From: Aquificaceae bacterium
GTDB lineage: Bacteria; Aquificota; Aquificia; Aquificales; Aquificaceae
Length of the DNA stretch: 5,424 nt
NCBI GenBank assembly: GCA_015490215.1
Contig: WFYH01000166.1
Span: forward strand, 1-5,424
Reading direction: 5' to 3'
Shown here: positions 1 to 5,279 of the stretch, piece by piece
How positions within the stretch are numbered: position 1 is the stretch's first letter
How the letters are laid out: the number at the start of each line of letters is the position of its first letter
The notes under the pieces: generated by a model
The model's input: only the letters and a program-made list of their open reading frames with translations
The model's database searches: none
Told to the model about the DNA's origin: nothing
Translations under genes and position numbers: made by a program

Positions 1-353
1 ACGTCGCAGTCCACCCATATGGTCCTCTCCCCGAGGCGGGTCAGATCTACCGCTGCCCTCATCGCCCTTCCTATGAGCCTTTGGATTTCATGGGTTCTTC
101 CGCTTATCCTTCCCTGAACCGACTCCCTTATATTTCTGGTGTGGGTAGCCCTCGGAAGCATGGCGTATTCCGCCGTTATCCATCCCTGTCCCTTTCCCTT
201 GAGAAAGGGGGGAACCGTGTCGGTAACCGAGGCGGTGCAGATAACCTTTGTATTTCCGAACTCTATCAGACAAGATCCTTCAGGATGGCTTAGAAAATCC
301 CTTATTATCCTTACGGGTCTGAGTTCGTCTTCCCTTCTTCCGTCCTTCCTCAT
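1..353 (-). CDS. rph: Ribonuclease PH, N-terminal part (cut by window edge)
   Basis: Ribonuclease PH is a phosphate-dependent 3'-to-5' exoribonuclease that trims the 3' ends of tRNA precursors in the cytoplasm as a hexameric ring. Reading leftward from the ATG at 353, 117 residues are visible before the window ends; the family is usually about 240-255 residues, so roughly the C-terminal half is missing. The opening MRKDGR and DELRPV, then [18 protein letters not shown] (residues 26-43), [13 protein letters not shown] (51-63), MLPRATHTR (65-73), [21 protein letters not shown] (split across 84-104) and the closing WVDCD are all hallmark stretches. Arg86 in the SGRTHEIQR motif matches the phosphate-binding arginine known in the family. 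The start is well fixed: an in-frame TAA lies 12 bases upstream and the family normally begins MR.DGR. No clear Shine-Dalgarno sequence precedes it. It is transcribed divergently from tatB. Confidence 0.96.
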   Translation of the reverse strand, partial: MRKDGRREDELRPVRIIRDFLSHPEGSCLIEFGNTKVICTASVTDTVPPFLKGKGQGWITAEYAMLPRATHTRNIRESVQGRISGRTHEIQRLIGRAMRAAVDLTRLGERTIWVDCD

Positions 354-405
354 AAGGTTTTTATCTTAACTGATTCTGCACGGAAGTCACGTAAAATGAA
401 TTACT
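354..405. promoter_or_regulatory. Divergent rph / tatB promoter region
   Basis: This 52-base spacer must hold the 5' signals for both divergent genes. Leftward (toward rph) there is GTGACT (plus positions 390-385), a 16-base spacer, then TAAGAT (368-363), a modest -35/-10 pair ending about 10 bases before the rph ATG. Rightward, TAAAAT (392-397) is a one-mismatch -10 hexamer about 8 bases before the tatB ATG, with only a poor -35 (CTGATT, 370-375). Neither gene has a good Shine-Dalgarno sequence, so both mRNAs could begin at or very near the start codon. These are motif matches by eye in a short AT-rich stretch and could be chance. Confidence 0.4.
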
Positions 406-774
406 ATGGAAATCCAGCTCCTTGTGGTTCTTCTGATAGCCTTCTTGGTGCTCGGTCCGGAAAGGATGATGGATTTGGCGGTAAAGTTGGGGGAGGCGGC
501 AAGGAAGATAAGACAGATGTGGGATGAGATCCGCATGCAGGCTTATATGGAGGAGGTGAACAGAAAGATAATGGAGCAAGAAGCTGAGGAGGATAAAACC
601 GAGGATGAAACCGAAGATTACGTGCCTCCGGATGACATACCTCCCGAGGAACCCGAGGATTATAATGAAGAGATCACCGAGGAGGAAAAGCTAAAGGATG
701 AGCACCCAGAACAACGAACTTCCGACGATGCCCCTGACCGAACACCTCAGGGAGCTGAGAATAAGACTGATTAG
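406..774 (+). CDS. tatB: Twin-arginine translocase subunit TatB (TatA/B family)
   Basis: TatB is a single-span inner-membrane protein that pairs with TatC to receive folded proteins carrying twin-arginine signal peptides. The 122 residues show the classic layout: a very short N-terminus, a hydrophobic span at about residues 4-16, the hinge LGPER (16-20), an amphipathic helix at about 22-57 rich in Lys/Arg, then a long acidic, proline-containing tail (about 58-122). TatA proteins usually have FG at the hinge and TatB proteins LGP, so I favour TatB; with only one such gene here a dual TatA/TatB role is possible. The ATG at 406 is the first possible start, because an in-frame TGA lies at 397-399. 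No clear ribosome site precedes it. The tail is coded partly by a 12-base tandem repeat, and its last 25 or so codons overlap tatC in another frame. Confidence 0.88.
   Translation: MEIQLLVVLLIAFLVLGPERMMDLAVKLGEAARKIRQMWDEIRMQAYMEEVNRKIMEQEAEEDKTEDETEDYVPPDDIPPEEPEDYNEEITEEEKLKDEHPEQRTSDDAPDRTPQGAENKTD
589..618 (+). repeat. 12-base tandem repeat in the TatB tail
   Basis: Two and a half imperfect copies of GAGGATRAAACC run in frame, at 589-600, 601-612 and 613-618. They encode an EDKT-EDET-ED run in the acidic tail. A second, looser 15-base repeat follows at about 619-648, encoding VPPDD then IPPEE. The likely explanation is slippage in a disordered tail under little sequence constraint. Confidence 0.7.
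681..685 (+). promoter_or_regulatory. Shine-Dalgarno for tatC inside tatB
   Basis: GGAGG lies 12 bases before the ATG at 698, with a weaker AAGG directly abutting that ATG. The next in-frame ATG, at 728, has no purine-rich site at a useful distance. This decides the choice of 698 as the tatC start, although the spacing is longer than ideal. Confidence 0.5.
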
Positions 775-1459
775 ATCAATAATAGCCTTCCTGTTGGCGT
801 CAGGGGTATCCTTCTATTTTTCCCGTTACGTTTTTGAGTTTCTCAAATCTCCCGTGGTGAAGTCATACCCAGAGGTGGAGCTTATAACCCTTTCACCCAC
901 AGAACCCCTTTTTATTCTCATAAAGATCTCCTTGGCGGTCGGGCTTATCTTGGCCTCCCCGGTTATCCTCTTTGAGATCTGGAGGTTCGTGGAACCTGCC
1001 CTTTACCCCAACGAGAAGAGACTGTTCGTTCCCCTTTTGCTTTCCTCAATAATCCTCTTTGCCATGGGTGCAGCCTTTGCCTTTGTGGTAGTTCTGCCGA
1101 TGGCTCTCAAGTTTCTGCTAGGTTTGGGCTTTTCCCAGCTGACCGCCACACCCTACCTGTCGGTAAATCTATACATATCCTTCGTGCTGAAGATGCTGGT
1201 CGCCTTCGGGATCGCCTTTGAAATGCCCATATTCCTCTTCATGCTTCAGAGGGCGGGGCTTGTGACTGATAAACAGCTTAAGAAATTCAGACGCTACTTT
1301 ATAGTAGTTGCCTTCTTGGTAGGTGCCCTTATAGCACCCGACGTGTCCACTCAGGTTCTGATGGCAATTCCTCTGCTCGTTCTCTACGAGGTTTCCATCC
1401 TTTTGGGAAAACTTGCCTCACCTAAGAAAGAAAAAGCCATAGAGAGGGTTGAAGGGTGA
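698..1459 (+). CDS. tatC: Twin-arginine translocase subunit TatC
   Basis: TatC is the six-span membrane receptor that binds twin-arginine signal peptides and organises the TatBC complex. The 253 residues match the usual family length. Visible signatures are TEHLRELRIRL in the cytoplasmic N-terminus (residues 14-24; Glu19 is the conserved acidic residue), FEIWRFVEPALYPNEKR in the first cytoplasmic loop (92-108; Glu106), GIAFEMP in span 4 (171-177; Glu174), the FRRY element (197-200), and IAPDV plus AIPLLVLYE near spans 5-6 (212-231; Asp215). Hydrophobic spans lie at about 24-42, 71-92, 108-133, 158-183, 200-213 and 218-236. The usual TPPD motif reads APD here, one proline short. The start at 698 has a GGAGG site; the alternative ATG at 728 would remove ten poorly conserved residues. 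The gene overlaps tatB by 77 bases, and its TGA overlaps the next start by 4. Confidence 0.96.
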   Translation: MSTQNNELPTMPLTEHLRELRIRLIRSIIAFLLASGVSFYFSRYVFEFLKSPVVKSYPEVELITLSPTEPLFILIKISLAVGLILASPVILFEIWRFVEPALYPNEKRLFVPLLLSSIILFAMGAAFAFVVVLPMALKFLLGLGFSQLTATPYLSVNLYISFVLKMLVAFGIAFEMPIFLFMLQRAGLVTDKQLKKFRRYFIVVAFLVGALIAPDVSTQVLMAIPLLVLYEVSILLGKLASPKKEKAIERVEG

Positions 1460-2466
1460 GATACAAGGAGTTTCTTGATTTGAAACTTTCCGAGCTGGGC
1501 GAAGGAACCTATCTGGGAGACCTTGACGAGGAAACGGACAGAAGATACGAAGAAACCATAAAGCTCGCCTTGGAGAGAGGTATAAACGTGATAGACACCG
1601 CCATAAACTACAGATACATGAAAAGCGAAAGGGTAATAGGAAGGGTCTTAAAAGAGGTGGGAAGGGAGTCTGCCATAATTTCCACAAAGGGAGGTTACGT
1701 TCCCTTTGATGCGGACTCGGGCGAGGACCCTAAGGTATTCTTTGAGGAGAACTTCCTTAAGAAGGGGCTAATTGACCTGAACGAGATGACCCCTCAGGGG
1801 CACTACCTCGGCGCCAAGTTTATAGACTGGTGTTTTGAAAAGAGCCTTGAGAACCTAAGGACCAACTACATAGATGTTTATTTCCTTCACAATCCCGAGG
1901 AACAGCTCCTTTTTACCGAGAGGGAAAGGTTCTACGAGAAGATAAAAGAGTGCTTTGCCCTTTTGGAGGAAAAGAGAAAGGAGGGAAAACTTCGCTACTA
2001 CGGCCTTGCCACTTGGCACGGTTTTAGGGTTCCCGAAGGCGCCCGCCAGCACCTTGACCTTAGCAGGCTCTTTATGATAGCCCAAGAGGTGGGCGGAGAG
2101 GAGCACGGATTTAGATTCCTTCAGCTTCCCTACAACCTCGGTATGCATGAGGCTTTCAGTCTGAAAAATCAGACCCTCGGCGGTGAAAGGGTTTCCACCC
2201 TGACCGCCTGCAGGAAGCTCGGAATATACGTTTACACAAGCGCCTCTCTCTATCAGGGAAACGTGATAGGGAGGGTTCCCGATAAGCTAAAAGAAAGGTT
2301 CGGCATCCAAAAGGACGTGTTGGTGGCTTTGCAGTTTGTCAGGAGCACACCCGGAGTGGGAACAGCCCTCGTGGGTATGAGCAGGAAAGAGCACCTCCTC
2401 GAGAACTTGGAAATTGAAAACTACCCCGTTATGAGCGAGGAGGAATTTTTATCGCTGTTCAAATGA
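1456..2466 (+). CDS. Aldo/keto reductase family protein
   Basis: This 336-residue protein has the length and motifs of an NAD(P)H-dependent aldo/keto reductase, a soluble TIM-barrel oxidoreductase. The four catalytic-type residues can be placed: Asp47 in NVIDTAINY, Tyr52 in the same motif, Lys78 in IISTKGG and His145 in YFLHNP. YYGLATW (181-187) and FLQLPYNL (221-228) match later barrel strands, and GVGTALVGMSRKEHLLENL (300-318) is the C-terminal cofactor-binding segment, with Arg310 placed to contact NADPH phosphate. The N-terminus starts with a short LKLSELGEGTYLG barrel strand, so the GTG at 1456 is favoured; AGAGAGGG at 1441-1448 gives a ribosome site about 7 bases upstream. The GTGA overlap with the tatC stop suggests translational coupling. 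The substrate cannot be told from sequence, and a role in Tat export is not implied. Confidence 0.92.
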   Translation: MRYKEFLDLKLSELGEGTYLGDLDEETDRRYEETIKLALERGINVIDTAINYRYMKSERVIGRVLKEVGRESAIISTKGGYVPFDADSGEDPKVFFEENFLKKGLIDLNEMTPQGHYLGAKFIDWCFEKSLENLRTNYIDVYFLHNPEEQLLFTERERFYEKIKECFALLEEKRKEGKLRYYGLATWHGFRVPEGARQHLDLSRLFMIAQEVGGEEHGFRFLQLPYNLGMHEAFSLKNQTLGGERVSTLTACRKLGIYVYTSASLYQGNVIGRVPDKLKERFGIQKDVLVALQFVRSTPGVGTALVGMSRKEHLLENLEIENYPVMSEEEFLSLFK

Positions 2467-2493
2467 CTTTCCCCTCGGTAGGTTAAGTTTCTG

Positions 2494-2507
2494 ATAGGCT
2501 CACCTAT
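2494..2507. promoter_or_regulatory. Short palindrome upstream of dnaA
   Basis: ATAGG and CCTAT form a perfect 5-base inverted repeat around CTCA, in the 87-base gap between the aldo/keto reductase and dnaA. It has no following T-run, so it is not an intrinsic terminator; it could be an operator half-site pair or chance. The rest of the gap shows no convincing -35/-10 pair: TATAAA at 2543-2548 resembles a -10 but has no partner at the right distance. No DnaA box is present. Confidence 0.25.
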
Positions 2508-2553
2508 TTGATATCGCCCGGGGTCGGAAGGGGGTGGAAGAATATAAAGCCGT

Positions 2554-3768
2554 ATGGGGGAGATGGATCTTAAAACCTTTCTCGCCTACGCCCGGGAGAG
2601 GGATAAAAGCCTTCTCTCTCTTATAACCAACTTCAGGGTTGACGAAAGGGACGGCAAGGTGGTTTTCATAACAGAGGACCCCCGCCTCAAGAAACAGCTT
2701 CTGAGAATAGTAGCCTCCAAGCTTGGCAGAGAGGTCCTCTCCTCCATAGAGGTGGTTGTAGAAGAAAAGGAAAGTAAAGAGAAAAAAACATCCCTCTCTG
2801 AAGGGTTAAACCCGAGATACTCCTTCGTTAACTTCGTAGTTGGGGAGGGAAACAGGCTTGCTTACGAGGTAGCCCGTGAGGTTGCGGAAAATCCGGGGGG
2901 ACTTTACAACCCCCTATTTATATACGGAAGTGTAGGTTTGGGGAAGACCCACCTGCTTCAAGCCATAGGCAACTCCTGTGCTCAGAAGGGTCTGAAGGTC
3001 GTTTACAAGTCCGCTACCGATTTTTCCGAGGAGATGGTGGAAGCCTTTAAGGGGGGCGGTATAAAGGAGTTCAGGGATAAGTATAAAAACGTTGACGTTC
3101 TCCTGCTTGATGACGTTCAGCTGCTCTCGGGAAAAACGAGGACCCAAGAGGAACTCTTTAACATCTTCAACCATCTGTTTTTGAGGGACAGGCAGATAGT
3201 CTTTGCCAGCGACAGACATCCCAAGGAGCTGAGGGACATTTCCGACAGGCTGGTCAGCAGATTTGAGGGCGGCGTTGTGGTGGAAGTCTCTTTAGATGAG
3301 ATCACCAAGCTGGAGATAGTAAAGAGGAAGCTTCAGGAACTCAGAATAGAGGTTCAAGAGAGGATAGTCCAGCTTGTTATGGAAAGCACCGGAGACAACG
3401 TAAGGGAGATAGAGGGTTTTGTGAGAACCATAAAGTTGAAGGGGGCTGATGCTGTAGAAAAGAAGACCCAAGAGGGAAGCGACCTTGAGAAGATAAAGAG
3501 CATAACCGCAAGTTACTTCAGGGTGAAAGCCCAAGATCTGTGCGGGAACACCAGATCACGCAAGCTAAACCGCATAAGGCACATAGCCATGTATCTTTGC
3601 AGGAAGTTGACCGACGCTTCGTTGATAGAGATAGCCCGTGCCTTCGGGCGCAGGGACCACAGCACCGTAATTCACGGCATAAGGAAGATAGAAGAGGAAA
3701 GAAAGAGGGACAGGAGGCTCAACAACCTCCTTACCTTCCTTGAAAGGCAAATAGGCGATAGACTCTAA
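2554..3768 (+). CDS. dnaA: Chromosomal replication initiator DnaA
   Basis: DnaA is the ATP-dependent initiator that binds DnaA boxes at oriC and opens the duplex. The 404-residue protein has a short domain I (about 1-70), a charged linker with almost no domain II (71-84), an AAA+ core from LNPRYSFVNFVVGEGN (85-100), and domain IV from about 330. Visible motifs are Walker A GSVGLGKT (125-132), Walker B VLLLDDVQ (182-189), sensor 1 FASDRHP (217-223), box VII DRLVSRFEGG with the probable arginine finger Arg236, sensor 2 NVREIEG (Arg284), and the DNA-binding signature ARAFGRRDHSTVIHG (361-375). It is shorter than E. coli DnaA (467), mainly for want of domain II. ATG 2554 is the first possible start, since TAA at 2545-2547 is in frame; ATG 2563 is an alternative, but its GGGGGAG abuts the codon. 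Upstream GGAAG at 2536-2540 is a weak ribosome site. No dnaN follows. Confidence 0.97.
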   Translation: MGEMDLKTFLAYARERDKSLLSLITNFRVDERDGKVVFITEDPRLKKQLLRIVASKLGREVLSSIEVVVEEKESKEKKTSLSEGLNPRYSFVNFVVGEGNRLAYEVAREVAENPGGLYNPLFIYGSVGLGKTHLLQAIGNSCAQKGLKVVYKSATDFSEEMVEAFKGGGIKEFRDKYKNVDVLLLDDVQLLSGKTRTQEELFNIFNHLFLRDRQIVFASDRHPKELRDISDRLVSRFEGGVVVEVSLDEITKLEIVKRKLQELRIEVQERIVQLVMESTGDNVREIEGFVRTIKLKGADAVEKKTQEGSDLEKIKSITASYFRVKAQDLCGNTRSRKLNRIRHIAMYLCRKLTDASLIEIARAFGRRDHSTVIHGIRKIEEERKRDRRLNNLLTFLERQIGDRL

Positions 3769-4910
3769 TCCATATCCTCCTTTTCCATTATCTGATCCTT
3801 TTCAAGTCTGTTTTCCTCAAGGTCGTAAAACCTGTCTTCCAGCTTTTTGAGTATCTTGGGTAGGGTGGTGTATTCCATCTCCTCGGCGGGAAGCCTGTGG
3901 GGTTCAAAGATACCCTGACGCCTGAGAATGTCCGCCATCTCTTGAGCTACAGCCCTTGCCTTGTCAAAGGCGGGATCTTTGAACATGTCCGAAGGACCTA
4001 TAAGCTTTCCGTCCGCTATCTGGTAACCCGCACCTATAACGCGGGGCGGTCCGTCAAAGCGGGAAGGTCTGGCGTCCTCAAAGGAAACGGGCATAAGAGG
4101 TCCGTTGTGGGATCCCCTCATCCAACCCTCAACTATCCAAGGTCTCGCAAAAGGCTCCAATATCTCACCCACTGCGGGGAATCCGCTCTGCGCCCTTACG
4201 ATCATGACAGGATCGTCTTTGCCTACGTATTGACCCGCCATAAGGGAAAGCCTCTGGGTGGAGGCGGTAGCCGCTATCTCCCCGTCGTAGTTCCTGTAGA
4301 CGTTCTTGACTACATACTTACCCACGGACCCTATAAGAGCCAAGAGGTCGTAGACTTCCGAGGGGGTATTCAGCTTTACCGCCTTTCCGCTGTAGACGTC
4401 CAACACTTCAAAGGAGAAACCCTCGTGCATCTTGGGGTCTATAACCAGCCCGGCGGTGTTCATAGGGTCTGCAAACATCTCGTAAAGGGGTAAGTTCCAA
4501 GCACTAGGTGAGGTTTTGTCCGCAAAGAAGACGATCACCGGTTCGGAGGGTCTCTCCTCAAACTCCATCTCCGCAACGCCCGGTCCGAGACCCTTGACGT
4601 TTCCGCTGAAGGCATCGGTTAGAAGGTCCTGACCGGCTCCGTAGAGCTTGAGTTTTTTGGCGGTTTCGGTCCCCTTCTCAAAAGCGGTCCAAGCTATACG
4701 GTGGACCAGTTCGCTGTCCACCCCGTGGGTGTGGGTCATAACTATCGCTATGTCGTCCCCGCAGGTGAGTATGCTGCAGTCTATAAGGTTTCCCTTCTCA
4801 ACTTCGGCTTTAACGTGCTCTTCAACCGTCCTTACCACCTCGGGGTGGGTATCCGAGTGACCAACGAAACCACCGATATCCGCCTTTATAACGCTCAGCG
4901 TTATCTTCAT
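3765..4910 (-). CDS. fbp: Bifunctional fructose-1,6-bisphosphate aldolase/phosphatase (archaeal type)
   Basis: This enzyme condenses dihydroxyacetone phosphate and glyceraldehyde 3-phosphate to fructose 1,6-bisphosphate and then dephosphorylates it to fructose 6-phosphate at one Mg-dependent site (class V FBPase). It makes gluconeogenesis effectively one-way. The 381 residues match the family from the start: SVIKADIGGFVGH (6-18; Asp11, His18), CGDDIAIVMTHTHG (50-63; Asp52, Asp53), YGAGQDLL (90-97; Gln94), ADKT (130-133), LPLYEMFADPMNTAGLVIDP (140-159), and GQYVGKDDPVMIVR (226-239), where Tyr228 and Lys231 align with the acid and Schiff-base residues known for the archaeal enzymes. GWMRGSHNGPLMPV and RFDGPPR follow; EMEYTTLPKIL lies near the end, then a charged tail. 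The ATG at 4910 has a strong GGAAGGAGG site 7 bases upstream. Its TAG interlocks with the dnaA TAA. Among bacteria this type is known from deep-branching thermophiles. Confidence 0.96.
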   Translation of the reverse strand: MKITLSVIKADIGGFVGHSDTHPEVVRTVEEHVKAEVEKGNLIDCSILTCGDDIAIVMTHTHGVDSELVHRIAWTAFEKGTETAKKLKLYGAGQDLLTDAFSGNVKGLGPGVAEMEFEERPSEPVIVFFADKTSPSAWNLPLYEMFADPMNTAGLVIDPKMHEGFSFEVLDVYSGKAVKLNTPSEVYDLLALIGSVGKYVVKNVYRNYDGEIAATASTQRLSLMAGQYVGKDDPVMIVRAQSGFPAVGEILEPFARPWIVEGWMRGSHNGPLMPVSFEDARPSRFDGPPRVIGAGYQIADGKLIGPSDMFKDPAFDKARAVAQEMADILRRQGIFEPHRLPAEEMEYTTLPKILKKLEDRFYDLEENRLEKDQIMEKEDMD

Positions 4911-4917
4911 CTCTTTT

Positions 4918-4926
4918 CCTCCTTCC
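4918..4926 (-). promoter_or_regulatory. Strong Shine-Dalgarno for fbp
   Basis: GGAAGGAGG on the minus strand lies 7 bases before the ATG at 4910. It is the best ribosome-binding site in the window and fixes this start. It implies high translation of the aldolase/phosphatase. Confidence 0.85.
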
Positions 4927-4946
4927 CTGTTTTCAAAGACAAAAGA

Positions 4947-4955
4947 ATTATACCA
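4947..4955 (-). promoter_or_regulatory. Extended -10 promoter of fbp
   Basis: The minus strand reads TGGTATAAT from 4955 to 4947: a perfect TATAAT hexamer (4952-4947) with the TGn extension of extended -10 promoters. The -35 is weak; TTATCC (4974-4969) sits 16 bases upstream. Transcription would start near 4940, giving a leader of about 30 bases that holds the strong ribosome site. The gene therefore need not depend on the flagellar genes upstream. Confidence 0.72.
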
Positions 4956-4965
4956 GTTTGAAGGT

Positions 4966-4974
4966 GGTGGATAA
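4966..4974 (-). promoter_or_regulatory. DnaA-box-like site in the fbp promoter
   Basis: The minus strand reads TTATCCACC, one mismatch (last base) from the classical DnaA box TTATCCACA. It covers the position of the -35 element of the fbp promoter. It is a single site with no companions nearby, so it may be chance; the box preference of this organism's DnaA is not known from the window. Confidence 0.3.
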
Positions 4975-5006
4975 TCCTCCGGATTTGCTGAAAACGGTTT
5001 GCAAGA

Positions 5007-5279
5007 TTAGGGGTTCTGGTTTTTGTTGTGTTCTAATTGCTTGAGTATAAACTCCGCTATCCCTACACCTCCGGCTTCAGCCAACTTCCTGCTGACCGCT
5101 TCCATAAAGCTGTCGTAATACATCCTCTGAGAGAAGCTCTTGTTCCTGAGAAGCGGGCGCATCCCCTCCTTTAGGACCTGCTTTAGGAGAACCGCCTCAA
5201 ACTCGGTGGCTACCTCCTTTACATCCCTTTTGCTTAAGCTCCTAAAATCGTAAGAGGGTAACTCAAAGTAGACCTTCAT
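5007..5279 (-). CDS. flgJ: FlgJ-type flagellar rod-binding protein (no muramidase domain)
   Basis: This 90-residue protein matches only the N-terminal rod-binding domain of FlgJ, which chaperones or caps the flagellar rod as it grows through the periplasm. Visible motifs are the helix [21 protein letters not shown] (split across 22-42), [20 protein letters not shown] (49-68) and the glycine motif [14 protein letters not shown] (69-82). Proteobacterial FlgJ is about 310 residues because it adds a peptidoglycan hydrolase domain; that part is absent, with a stop soon after the rod-binding domain. Many non-proteobacteria have such single-domain versions, so this is probably intact. The ATG at 5279 has GGAGGT (5288-5283) close upstream and overlaps the flgI stop by 4 bases, so translation is probably coupled. 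There is no signal peptide, as expected for FlgJ. Confidence 0.9.
   Translation of the reverse strand: MKVYFELPSYDFRSLSKRDVKEVATEFEAVLLKQVLKEGMRPLLRNKSFSQRMYYDSFMEAVSRKLAEAGGVGIAEFILKQLEHNKNQNP

Noticed and set aside
174..182. TTATCCATC as a DnaA box
   Set aside because: Two mismatches to the classical box, and it lies inside rph coding sequence with no companion sites.
88..273. Minus-strand 61-codon frame inside rph
   Set aside because: It is a shifted frame of rph with low-complexity, non-family sequence; the real rph frame runs open from 353 to the edge.
81..369. Plus-strand open frames in the first 370 bases, one with membrane-like stretches
   Set aside because: The minus strand encodes unmistakable RNase PH throughout; the plus-strand frames are shadows of it.
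396..398. ATG just upstream of tatB as an alternative start
   Set aside because: It is in a different frame and gives a short, glycine-rich peptide unlike any Tat protein.
1418..1687. 89-codon minus-strand frame across the tatC / reductase junction
   Set aside because: It lies opposite two well-supported genes and its leucine/arginine/proline-rich translation is typical of a shadow frame.
2508..2548. TTGATA and TATAAA as a dnaA promoter
   Set aside because: The hexamers are 29 bases apart, far from the usual 16-18, so they do not form a credible pair.
3897..4493. 198-codon open frame on the plus strand, antisense to the aldolase/phosphatase gene
   Set aside because: Its translation resembles no family and has a composition expected from the reverse strand of a constrained gene; the minus-strand protein matches its family across this whole stretch.
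4975..5006. Possible terminator after flgJ (TTGC/GCAA inverted repeat)
   Set aside because: The stem is only 4 bases with a 12-base loop, or 7 with a bulge, and no T-run follows on the minus strand.
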